A DNA stretch of 64,000 nt from Parietaria judaica (taxonomy: Eukaryota; Streptophyta; Magnoliopsida; Rosales; Urticaceae): NCBI GenBank assembly GCA_954871525.1, contig OX940872.1:9819180-9883179 (forward strand). The letters run 5' to 3'. Position numbers and translations under genes: made by a program. Within the stretch, counting starts at the first letter, position 1, and each line of letters starts with the position of its first letter. The notes beneath the pieces were generated by a model that saw only the letters and a list, made by a program, of their open reading frames with translations, was not told the DNA's origin and did no database searches. Positions 47,210-58,260 of the stretch are shown piece by piece.

Positions 47210-48958
47210 CTGAAATACCCTCAGCCATCGAACCTCTGCTCACCGTCGCCCTCTCTTGCCTTCATCAACTCTCGAATAACTCTCTCTCACACTACCCCTT
47301 CGCGACCCAGACGCCATTGGAGTCAGCCTTCGTCCTGCATGGTAACTCCTCATCTCTCGATGAATTTGAAAGCTGAATTCTTCAGCCTAAGCAGTGAAAC
47401 ATGGTATTGTCTACTATTTTTTTGCAATGGCTGCGATTTAGCATTTAGGGTTTCATGTTTATGCGATTTAAGGGATCGCATGTGAGCAATATTTCTGGAG
47501 TTTAGGGCTCTGCTCTGTCTGTGAGATTTAAAGCTTGTTATTTTTTGTTTTACTTTTTTGGTTTCGATTTGCTGTTCTATTAATTTCTCCATTTTCTTGA
47601 CTATCATATTACAAAGGTTGATTGGCTTGTGCATTGTGATTCGAACAGTTCATGACCGAGTTGGTCATTGTCGATTTCCGATTTCGTGCTCCTGAGACAC
47701 CGCTTGATGCAGCTGGTTATTGTCGATTTCTGAATTCGTAGTTGGGCAGGTATATGAGCTTTTTCTTCCTTTGGCAAAAACGCTTATTGCAAGTAGAGAG
47801 TTTGAAATTGTTATCTTCATTTTTATTTATGCAAGAATTCAATATTACTTGAGCAGTTTTGAGATGTGAAGTGGTGGTAGATTTTGAGTACTTTTTATTG
47901 AGTTGCATGTTTGTTAACTTTGAGATACATGTTTATGGTGATCAAGTGTTCTTCATATGAATTATGGTCATCAAGTGATCTTCATATAAATTATATTCAA
48001 CTTTTAGTTCGGTCAAATTCTTTTTTTATCAGCCATTTATTTGATTTCTCAGTATTCAATATTCCCTTGATTACAGCTTTCTAACTCATACCTTTTTTTA
48101 TTTTTACTTTATTATTATAATCAGATTTTATATTCCTGTCATTTTAGTTGGAGTACTATTCATCCACCAATTATATTCCGAGAGATCTTGAACTTTTCAT
48201 ATCTAAGAAAGTGAGAAGGAAAATTTTAAGAGAGGAAAATTTGATTTTCCTCTCAATTTAAATTCTGCAATGCTTTTTTTCGGTTTCATATCTAAGAAAT
48301 TGACAAGGATAATTGTAAGAGAGGGAAATTCGATTTTTCCTCCCAAAGTTAGATTCTACGAGGCTTTCCTTATGAGATTTAAATCTTGACTTAGTCAAAT
48401 ATATTACCTTTACCTACTAATTAGGATATTAGTTATTCAAAGATAAGATTAATTTTATTAATTTTCTATTTGGTTAAGGATTAGGATTTTATTTGTGCTA
48501 TTTAAAAGGCACTTGCAATTGTATTTTAATCAACTCCGGCATTTGGTTTAGTGCTACTAAGAAAGATAATTCCTTCCCAACTTCTTCAATATTTGCATTT
48601 CTTTTGTTCTGCGTTATTGTGTATATTCATATAGACAATCGTATAATAGTACATAGTGATATTGTGATCTTCTTAGTGGAAATTGTTGTGCTCTTATTGT
48701 TAATGTTGTTGTTTTCCCCTTTGCATTGGGTTTGCTAAAAGTTTATTCATAGTGCTTTGGTTCGACGATCAAATTAAAGCCAATATTCTGTATGTGTAGT
48801 TTCGAGAATTGAAAATCGTTTCCGATTTCTTATTTTTCCTCCCAAATGGTTTGACGCAGAGGTACTGATCAACGTAGATTTCCGATTTCCTATTTCGTAC
48901 TCCAGAAACACTGGTCAAGACAGCTGCTCATTGCCGATTTCTGAATCCGATGTCAAGG
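47210..48958 (+). other. Exon-like leader and two related modules, possibly a dead or non-coding gene
   Basis: 47218-47340 looks like a plant 5' leader (CT-rich, less AT-rich) and ends at GCATG/GTAACT. A block at about 47650-47749 follows a CGAACAG acceptor-like site and ends GGGCAG/GTATAT. A related block at about 48858-48958 follows GACGCAG and ends GTCAAG/GTAACT. The two blocks share GATTTCCGATTTC and GCCGATTTCTGAAT-type phrases. Neither gives a sustained reading frame. It may be a non-coding transcript, a gene lost by decay, or transposon-captured exons. Confidence 0.28.
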
Positions 48959-49515
48959 TAACTACTCGAACTCGAAAGGGAGAATCTCCCGATGTCCAAG
49001 CATACTTTCTCTCGCAACTCTTTTGATGTTGCCAGCTTCTTTCCCTTTTCTTCTTTGGTCAACTTCATTCTCGAACCCTCACCGATATTACTCTTCTCCA
49101 CCATATACTGATCCATAGGTCCTCTAACACCCCTTCTATCAAAACGATCATCTTCTTTATAATAAGAGCCGAGTCCAACCATCTCGTCGAAATTCCGTTG
49201 AGAGCTGTGTTTTGCATCAGATTTCTGCCTCAAGTATTCCACAAACTCGTCCTTCACATCATCGGGCACTTTTGTACAGGGTGCGACGTTCTTATTATTC
49301 CCGGCTAAGTGAGCTTTTAATCTCGTTACACCTCCCGTGATGACTTTACTGCAGTAGTTGCATGTAAGGTATTTGTAACTTCTCTTTCCGTTATCAACTT
49401 GCGTCCCATGTTCCCAAGCAGGATCTGTTCTACTCTTCGTGCGAGTGCGAACTGTTTCGGTTGCAGCTTCACCACCCGAAGCGGGTTCGCTACTCGTTCT
49501 ATCGGTTCTGACCAT
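48955..49515 (-). pseudogene. hAT transposase N-terminus with BED zinc finger, truncated
   Basis: The frame from ATG at 49515 encodes an acidic/Thr-rich start and a BED-type finger (LTCNYCSKVITGGVTRLKAH then NVAPC: C-x2-C...H-x-C). The usual VPDDVKDEFVEYLRQKSD and SQRNFDEMVGLGSYY follow, then a basic linker. The similarity to plant hAT transposases stops at about VCLDIGRF, near 48990; the last residues come from the unrelated exon-like module. A splice-like pair upstream (CAATCT/GTAAGT near 49640 and TTCTATAG near 49525) suggests a leader intron. The catalytic and dimerisation parts are missing here. Confidence 0.75.
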
Positions 49516-49905
49516 ACTTTGTGTCTATAGAACAGATTCAAAAATTTACGATCACTGATCAGTATTATGTACAGATTAAATCATAAAATATATGATGTAC
49601 CAATGAAAGAAGAAAACAAACGAATTGAAGAAAACTTACAGATTGAGGAAGCACCAAAGCAGCCGTGCGCAGAGGAATGAGGAGAGGCAGTAATAGCAGA
49701 GGACGATATTGATATCATATATTATATAGTAGGGTTTTGTTTTTAAATTAATATCATACATATTACTATTAATTATTAGCTTTAAAATAGGTAACAATAT
49801 TCTGATTCCTGAATATTAGGTTAATAAAAAAAAGATATGAAATATTAATAATAGATTACAAAATTAACTCGAAGATTTAGAATGATTTGGAAAAAAATCA
49901 CAAGA
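49516..49905 (-). other. Leader side of the BED-finger fragment, then AT-rich DNA
   Basis: 49640-49700 reads on the minus strand as a CT-rich leader before the transposase start. 49720-49905 is AT-rich with nothing recognised. Confidence 0.35.
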
Positions 49906-50140
49906 GTATTATTTTAAGCCTCGAGGGGACGCCTCGAGGCGAGAAAATAACGACCGAGGCGCACGCCTTAATCTTCCTTTCCGAAGTTTAAGCCTCGTTG
50001 CGTTTCTACCATGCGCCTCACTGAGGTGCGCCTCAATGTCGTTTTTCAATACATTGGACATATACATGAATTGCAATAGACAAATATTTGAAGATGACCT
50101 TCTAGACACAATTGAACTCCCAGTTTCAGGCACTCTAATT
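49906..50140. repeat. GCCTCGAGGCG-rich repeat
   Basis: A GC-rich island with repeated, partly palindromic words (GCCTCGAGG, GACGCCTCGAGGCG, GAGGCGCACGCC, GAGGTGCGCCTC). The style suggests one end of a DNA element with subterminal repeats. Both ends are unresolved. Confidence 0.3.
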
Positions 50141-51560
50141 CTAGTCCAAAAAGATTCTACATCAAGACAAATAAGTCCGAAGTAATAAATTTGTAATAAT
50201 TTTCTTTCAATTTTGAATAATCATTGACCTAACTTTATTTTATAATGCCACCCCCAAACACAAACGACATCATCATATGCTAAGCGAAAACTTCTCAGGT
50301 AAATATCTATTAGTTATGAATTATAATGAAAAAAATAGTACTACAAATACATATAGTAAATTCCTTATGTCTTTCTCTTTAAATTATAATTTACAGTGAC
50401 GAACAGAAGGACATGAAGAAAAGACAGAAGAAATAACTTTTTAGCATGTCTCACTCTTTTGGAATATAAAAACGTATATATATATATGTATATGAGAAGG
50501 TAAAGAATTTGGGAGTGCAGTACATTTTGGCTAGAAAGGACATTGAACCAAAAAGTAAACACGAGCAATGCATAAACTTAAAAAAATGTACTCTCACATC
50601 GCTTTATTTAGACTTCAAAATCACTCCTTTTTACTTTTATTTTTGTGTACACCTGAATGTAGGTTAATATCTTATTTTAAAATTTCTGGGATACACTCCA
50701 ACGTACGAGAATATTTCATTTTTTGAAAGGTAAGCTTTAATTTTTTTCAAGTATACAAGTCAATGTGAAGTTGTGCACAAATAAGTTGAATTTAGCTACA
50801 TGTACTATTTTTTTTTTTTAATGGAGCTACATGTAATTGAAGAGCACAAAATACAAGGGTGATGACCTAAGTATTCAGGTTTGTGGCTTCTTTTTATGTT
50901 TTTCCCTTATATCGATAGTTCCAAGGAAATATATTGCCACAACAATACCATACATCTCAAAAACAATTCTTGAAACAAGAACTCACTCAACGATTAGATT
51001 AATAATCAACACAAATCATTTGGTTCTACCAATATTTTTTTTGATAGATTCTACCAATATTTTTAATCGTGAGGGATTCATAGAACAATCTTGATCAGTT
51101 AATTAATACTCTATCCACCAAGATCTAAAAGGCATACCTATTAATTCATACGAGAGAATCTAAATGATTTTTTTTTCCCGCGATTTTAATAAGCTTAAAA
51201 TTTATGTTCAAGCAGGTAACATACAACAAGAGCAGGTGAAAAAAAAATATGAAGGACGGCATTGTGCGCATAAACAACAAGGATATTCTCTTCAATATTT
51301 ACATATATAAATATAAATGTGTATGAGAAATACTTCTTTTTGGAAATCGATATTGTAGAAATTTTTTATTGAATGGAAATAACGTATTTTTGAAGCTAAT
51401 ATACTTCTATCACGTAGATTGTTCTTTTTATCCAATTACATATAGATTTCATATAATTAATATTAAAAATGATTGACTAACGGAAGAAAATTTGTTAACT
51501 ACTTTAAAACTATACGGAAAAAGATATCAAATTTCTCTTATTTAGAGTAAAAAAAAAAAA
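50141..51560. other. AT-rich intergenic sequence
   Basis: No gene or element boundary is recognised. Confidence 0.5.
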
Positions 51561-51563
51561 TAA

Positions 51564-51581
51564 CCCGCAGCAACGCGCGGG
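51564..51581 (+). other. Helitron-like 3' hairpin
   Basis: CCCGCAGCAACGCGCGGG can form a GC stem and is followed by TTCTATACCTCG. Plant Helitrons end in such a hairpin about 10 nt before CTRR; here the terminal bases are CTCG, so the end would be mutated. No 5' end was located. Confidence 0.3.
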
Positions 51582-51599
51582 TTCTATACCTCGTTATAA

Positions 51600-52793
51600 C
51601 TATAACATGTTTAAACGATAGTTATACTGCATGTCGTTTATACTAAATTTGTAAAACTAATATGGATTCCAATGATTAATCCATGGTTGGCGATAGCTCT
51701 TCGTCAACTATCTATATTTTAAATGTTGAAATTTTTACTAACGTGACAAAAATTATACTACCTTCTTTAAAAATCAACTGTCACAACCAACCAATTTTAT
51801 ATCCGGATTCTTTGGAGCAGTTTTGCTTTCAAAAACTACATAGTTTGCTTTGCTTGAGTGAGAATATGATCTTCTCTGTGGATGTACTATCTTCTCATCG
51901 TCTACACATATCAAATTCCAAATGCAGGAGCCACAAAGTGACAATAGCGATGCAGTCACAAATACAATCTTTGAAAAAAAAAAAAAAAACTTCAAAGTAG
52001 TTTGTTAAGAATTCTTCATTAATTACCTTGTCGATAACATACACAAAATGAGACCTCTAAACAGTCCATTGAGAATTCCAATGTCTACTAGTTTGTTTCG
52101 TTCCAAGTGCATCTTCATTGAAATTGAAATCAATAGTCAGCTAACAAGCTATATACTCCACGGATAGTACTTGTGACTTCCTCGCAGATGTCATTTTATG
52201 TGTAGTAAGACTAGGGCTCCTACATTTGGATTTTGTATGTATTTATACGATGCTCTCTTTGGTGACGAAAAAGAATGCAAGTTCTACATGCCTCAATTAG
52301 TGTGTCACCGAAGCTCGAAATTGTGTAGATAGTACAACTACGGAGAAAATCACTCACCTTATTCTCAATTAAACAAATTATGTAAATGTATAGTTTCGTA
52401 ACGCGAAGATGCTTCCACGAACCCGGATAGAGAAAGAAATTGGTTGCGGAAGTTGATTGAAGTCATTGAACGAACATAAAAAAAATAAAAAATTCCCTTA
52501 TATGATTGAACCAAACATTATAAAATCTGTGATTCTCGATTTCATTCCAAGAATACTTCAATTCCATTGACCAATAGATAGCTTGAAATACAAAGGAGGT
52601 AAAGTTTCACCACCACGGTGAAACCGAATTTCGAAAGGATTGACCACTTCGTGCTTTTTCTAAAACTACGTGCTTAAGCCGTGAGCACAAACGACATTAT
52701 TATTTCTAGGACATATTTGATCAACCAATAATAGAAGTCATGCCATTGGAGCTCTTTGATAGCTACTATGATCATAATAACCTTGAGTTTATT
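51600..52793. other. AT-rich intergenic sequence
   Basis: An ORF at 51683-52000 (105 codons) has no recognisable domain and ends in a lysine run from poly(A), so it is not called as a gene. Nothing else is recognised. Confidence 0.45.
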
Positions 52794-52802
52794 GACTTAT
52801 TA

Positions 52803-54223
52803 GGGTTAATTGCCGAAAAATACCAAACCTCTGGTCAAATTCTCTGCTGCGTATATAACTTCCGTAAATGACGACAAAAGTACCCAAACTTAGCATTTGG
52901 GATTTGACCGAGAATATCTATCTATGTGACAATCAGTTTTTGCCACGTGGCATGCCACATGGCATTTGGCTGCCACGTGGCATGCCACGTAATTATTATT
53001 TTATTTAAAAAAATTGAAAAAATATATATTTTTAAACGAAATTATTTTTATTTTTTAATTTTTAATTTTAATTTTAATTTTTTTAATAATAACAAATAAA
53101 GAATATTTAAATTTAAATGTTCATTATTGGTTATAATTTTATTTTTAAAAAAGTAGGTAGAACGAATTAATTTTCACCGCTCACGGTTCACTTGGACTCT
53201 GTTTTCGGTCCGGTTCACGCGTCGAATAAAATTGTTTAATATGTTTAATAATAATAATTAGTAAACACATACATAATGTTTAAAAAGTCAAGACATAATT
53301 ATATACACACCACTTATTCAAAAATAAAAAATAGTAGTCATATTTATATTTAATGAAAAATTATTTGTATTTGTTTGCAAGATATTTTTTTTGTTTGCAT
53401 TTTAGAATAATAATAATTGTTTAATATGTTTTTTATTTATATATTATTCTTTTTTTTAAAAAAATTATCGTTAAATAATCATATGATTATTATTGGTTAT
53501 TATTAGAGATGAAACTAGCGATGGCCATGCACGCATCGTGACTCGTCGCGGCGAGTTCCGGCGGTTCGCGATCAGTCGCGATTTGGCACGACTCTCTCTC
53601 TCTCTCTCTCCCTCGCTTTCGCTGTCTCACATGTGTGTGTGTCTCTCTCTCTCTCGTAGCCATCGCGACCATCGCGATCTCCCCCCACCGCGACTCGTCG
53701 CGACTTCTACAGTGACGAATTTTGGCGATTAAGTCGCGAGTCGTCGCGACACAGCGAGTTGCACCTCTAGTTATTATTATTAAACATATTAAGCGATTTC
53801 GTTTCACCCGTAAACCGGATCGGAGGCGGAGCTTGAGTGAACCGTAAGCGGAGATTTTTTTTCTTTATTTATTTCGTTTGATCCACTTTTCTAAAATGAA
53901 TAATTATATTTAAATATTCATTATTGGTTTTTATGGAAAAATAATTTTTTTTTTAAAAAAAATAAAAAGTTTTTTTAAAAAACTAATTAAAAACTGTTTA
54001 TTTTTTTAAAAAAAATATTTAATAAAATAATAACTACGTGGCATGCCACGTGGCGGCCAAGTGCCATGTGGCGTGCCACGTGGCAAAGGCTGATTGTCAC
54101 ATAAATAGATATTCTCGGTCAACTCCCAAATGCTAAGTTTTGGTACTTTGCCGCCATTTACAGAGGTTGTATACACAACAGAGAATTTGACCAAAAGTTA
54201 AGTATTTTTGCCGCAATTAACCC
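52803..54223. mobile_element. Mutator-like foldback element (1421 bp) with G-box arms
   Basis: Ends GGGTTAATTGCCG and CGGCAATTAACCC, with perfect 9-bp flanks GACTTATTA (52794-52802 and 54224-54232). The arms pair over more than 200 bp of unique sequence and more loosely over at least 450 bp, including a deeper GGTTCAC/CCGGTT block (53180-53220 against 53800-53850). Each arm carries two CACGTG cores in GCCACGTGGCATGCCACGT-type phrases. No transposase is present. A TCGCGA-array hAT element (53504-53769) sits near the fold. Confidence 0.9.
53504..53769. mobile_element. Non-autonomous hAT element (266 bp), TCGCGA-array family, nested
   Basis: Ends TAGAGATGAAACTAGCG and CGAGTTGCACCTCTA; perfect 8-bp flanks GTTATTAT (53496-53503 and 53770-53777). 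About seven TCGCGA motifs surround a CT/GT-rich core (53590-53660), the reverse complement in style of the GA core in the 39523 copy. It is inserted in the 52803-54223 Mutator-like element. Confidence 0.92.
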
Positions 54224-54232
54224 GACTTATTA

Positions 54233-55103
54233 TGCCCTCATAGACCCATATCAGCTTTAAACAATATAACTTAAGCCCAATATGTATTAAGGGCCTAAAC
54301 CATAGTAGATTTATTGATATTAGAATACCCAAAGACTAATATAGCCTTCATTCTTTTAGACTTGGAGAATGATTAAGCAGTCTCAAGTTCAACTATGCAT
54401 TTCTCCAGATTGAAAAAATAGTTTATTTATATGTTAAAAAAAAAGAGTAAAAAACTTAAATGGCGAAAAAAGTTATTCTATACAAAAGGCCACCGTATGA
54501 TTTGAAAAATCAATTAATACTTCATCACAAGTGGCGTGATAAACTTTGAGCTGGACCCCTAGTTTGTGGACCCAAAAATGTACCAAATTGAGATACTTAT
54601 ATAGGCTTTGGTCAACTGAGCGGAGATAATTTATTTTATTTTTATTTTTTATGTATATAGTTTTTGTGCCCATAAAATAAAATAAAAGGTGGGAGTTGTG
54701 AAAATAAATTCAGAAACTACCGATTTAAGTTGTAAGAAGTGAAGAAAAAATTGATGAAAAAAAGTGTATCTTAGACTTAGACCATGGTCCAACACAAGTC
54801 CGCCCCGATATTTCAACAGTCTTGAACAAAAAAAATAAATTATTAGCTTGTTGAAGTTATTTTTAACGGCTTTTTTTTTTTTAATCAATATTCTTTATAT
54901 TTTGAGGCTTTTTATTGAGACATTAATTTTATATAATTGTAATTTTATTTTGGGAGCTTTGGGCGATCGTCAAAACTTTTGTGAGTAGTCCCGGCCCTGA
55001 AAGGTGTATCCTTAAAACTAAGAATAGTATATTTTTAGAGAAAAAACTTGTATCCTTAAGAATATTATTTATTTATCGTTTTATTAATGTTCCTAATAAG
55101 TTC
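54233..55103. other. AT-rich DNA with one hAT-like end
   Basis: Read on the minus strand, 54995-55005 has CAGGGCCGGGACTAC, similar to the CAGGGCC terminus of the 26102 element; its partner end is not found. No gene is seen. Confidence 0.35.
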
Positions 55104-55111
55104 TATGATCG

Positions 55112-55489
55112 CATAGGCGGAACCAGGAACCGGAGAGAAGGGGGCTCAATTTTTTTTCTTCCTTAAATTATGTAGTTTATACAAAGTCAAAATACAAATT
55201 TAAATAATATCAAAATAAATCCAATTTCATGGACCAGTTCAATCTTTCCACACTTTGTGTAATTTTTGCAGGAAAAATAATAATTATAACTACGGATTAC
55301 GAATCTAATTTGTCAATACATGAACTTAAACTAGGATATAAAAGTATTACATACACAGAACTTAGAAAATGACAAAATTGCATGACAATCTCAATTCAAG
55401 AGACATAAAGACTTGGGCTTAGGCTAATAAGAAATAAAAAAATGTTGGGGGGTTTAGTCCCTGTTGGTCATAAGGTAGTTCCGCCATTG
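55112..55489. mobile_element. Non-autonomous hAT element (378 bp) with CAWWGGCGGAAC ends
   Basis: The left end CATAGGCGGAACCAGG and the right end (reversed) CAATGGCGGAACTACC match at 10 of the first 12 bases. The flanks TATGATCG (55104-55111 and 55490-55497) are a perfect 8-bp duplication. The interior is AT-rich and non-coding. This is a third hAT family in the window. Confidence 0.78.
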
Positions 55490-55497
55490 TATGATCG

Positions 55498-55745
55498 TAA
55501 TCGTAAACACCATTTGTTCTGAAAAATAAAAAATAAAGAAGAGAAGAATATCTTTAGTGGAATAGATGATATACAAATTTGAATAACAACATTATTTATG
55601 TATTTTCTTTGACAATAGTTTATTTTATCAAAGATATGTACACAAATTATTAAGTTTTGATAAAATATAGATATAAATATTTTTGAACTACGTAGCAGGT
55701 ACTCTATTTTTCTCTTTTTTTTTATCATTAATTATATGATTTGAT

Positions 55746-55778
<33 letters not shown>

Positions 55779-57989
55779 TGATCTACAAATATACACCCTG
55801 TGAATTGGATTCGTGTAGGTTCTAATGTACACAAAGCAATCGTTGTCATTTTTTCTACGAATTTTTTTTTTTTTTAATGATACTATCATGTCGATTTATC
55901 AGTATCGACGTAAGAAAGCGAAATCATTGAAATCGGTATTCATTCACATATTACATGTTTTATTGATCTTTTAGACCAAATAACTAATCTATAATATACA
56001 ATATATATTATATTTTCAAATGTATGTAATGGTATATATGATAGTATGTTAAGTTAAGAGAGTCGTTACTTAGCGAGCCTTTAAAGTCAAGAAAGCTTCA
56101 AACAATGGAGAGTCACGTGGCTATGGAAACCCTTGATCTTAGGTACCTTGTGGGCCAAGCCACCTCATCTCGTTCACATTCACATGGTCCAAATTAATCA
56201 AATAATAGTATCATATATATCATTTTATAATAATAGTCATAATGTGTGTGTGATCACTCATTTAATATCCTCGTTGCAAAGTCATGTCACGGCTATTTTC
56301 AACGTGTCACATTGAGGAGCTTATCTACGTGCATTTGATGTTGATATCGAGTTCATCACAACACACCTTGAATTTATTTATCTACGTAAAATATTTCATA
56401 GAAATTAAGAACTATGATTGAGTTATGCATGATGGGACAAAAAAGTTGTTAACAATTAGGAAATTAAAGTGGGTTTGTTAGGTTTTTTTTCCCTCTTCTT
56501 TACACACACATAAAATGCTTCTATTTCCCATATAAAATATATCGTTGAATAATTATAACCTAATCTTTACTTATCTAAGATATATATTTTATAACAACGT
56601 ATTTCTTAAAAGAGGAAATTATGTTTGAGTATTGTAATTTTGTGTAAATTTTGTTAAGTTAGTGTGTAAGAAATAATAGTATCATGAGAGAAAATTAGAG
56701 CAGATAATATATATGGCAATAAATATAACATATATGGAAGACTCTTATTGTGAATTGCATTTATAAGTCAACATGTCTCTGCTCTGCACCAAAATTAATT
56801 TTAAATTACTGCTTCACCTAGGATTGAATCTTGATTAAGCAGGCGTACGAGTCCGACTTGACGCCCTGCGGATCTAGACCTTTATACCAGGCTTCGAAGA
56901 AACCATATTTTCTCAGCGGCCAAGTAAAAAGGGTAGGTATTCAAGTCGATATTCTAATTACAGCACTAGTAGTTTAACAAGGAGAAGTTTATCCCTTGAT
57001 GAATATGTGAGAATCATCAATCTATTGAGTGGAGAGTGCAAAACAAGGTAAGCGGTGCAAGTACGAGACAAATAATATTTGATATTGTAGAAGACGCTCA
57101 AGAGTATAATTTGGTATTTTCTTTGACGACAAAATATTTCCTTTTCGATAGCTTATTTGAGAGAAAGAAAAAAAAGTCTAAGCGTACTCAACCTTATCAA
57201 GTAATGTAGAATTGGCGACCTACTCAAGAGAACAAAGTACGCGAGTGAGGGACAAGGTACGGTGCAGAGATTCGTGTTAAGCTATAAAGACAGTCGTCAA
57301 TTCGATGAAGCGTACCTAGGGTGTTTTATACGATTGCATGAGATTCTAGATGTAATATTATATTGACCTGAGCTACAATATGCCAAACATGAGAAACAAA
57401 CATTGGTTTTGAAGATATAGACGTTTATTTTGTTTTTGAACGTTTGTACTGTTTTTGGCCGGCGGTGATTTCTTTTGGCACATGTCATAGTGATTCATAG
57501 TGAAATTTTCAATGCTTACGGACATAATAAGGTTTTAGAAAAATAATTTTGATTTGACTTATTGATTGAGTTGATTATCAATTTATCATTACTTTATTTT
57601 TTTTATTAAACAAAGTAATCATGCCAATATGAGTCTTGTTATATTTTGTCTTGTTATTAATTGTTATTAAACAAAGTAATCACTCGCATTTTTTTTTTTT
57701 ATATATAGATGATATAAATCTTAAAATTATTCTAAATTAAACTTGTAGGCTGTAGCTTTGGAATTCTTTCAAGCGAACCAATACGAAAATAGATTTGTTT
57801 TATTGACAAAAATTCAATACCAATAATATCTTTTAAGACCAACCAATCCCATCAACGCAAGAAATTAAAACATTTTTGCGGGTCTCATACAAGCAAAGTC
57901 TCAAAAATCCCATCAGCATATTACTTTGTCTAAGTGGTGCAAAATATTAAGTATTGTTTATGTAATTTTTGAATGAAAATATGTATAAA
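55498..57989. other. AT-rich intergenic sequence
   Basis: No gene is recognised. A (TA)n run lies at 55748-55771. A less AT-rich block at 56830-57300 has no domain or repeat I can name. Confidence 0.45.
55748..55771. repeat. (TA)n microsatellite
   Basis: Uninterrupted TA dinucleotide run. Confidence 0.9.
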
Positions 57990-58160
57990 AATATTTTATA
58001 AATTTTATTGATAAATTTATCGATAACCGATTAATTCATTGATAAATATTGATAAATTTTGATAACGGTAAACGATAACTTTTACAGGTTTTCATCAATA
58101 AATTCACCAACAAACGACTATTCCGTCGATAACGGCAAACGATTTATAGGCCAAAACAAA
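57990..58160. repeat. CGATAAC/GATAAAT short-repeat block
   Basis: Variants of GATAAATT, CGATAACCG, GATAACGGTAAACGATAAC and GATAACGGCAAACGAT recur within 170 bp. This resembles subterminal repeats of a DNA element, but no ends were found. Confidence 0.3.
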
Positions 58161-58260
58161 ATTCAAATTCTTGCCTATACTCAGGAGTCAGGACGAAAGG
58201 ATTTTTGTAATCGAAAAACAAAAATTATTACAAATATAGTAAAAATCTTATAATCGTCAA

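Noticed and set aside
51683..52000. 105-codon ORF
   Set aside because: No recognisable domain, ends in a poly(A)-encoded lysine run, and lies in AT-rich DNA without promoter signals.
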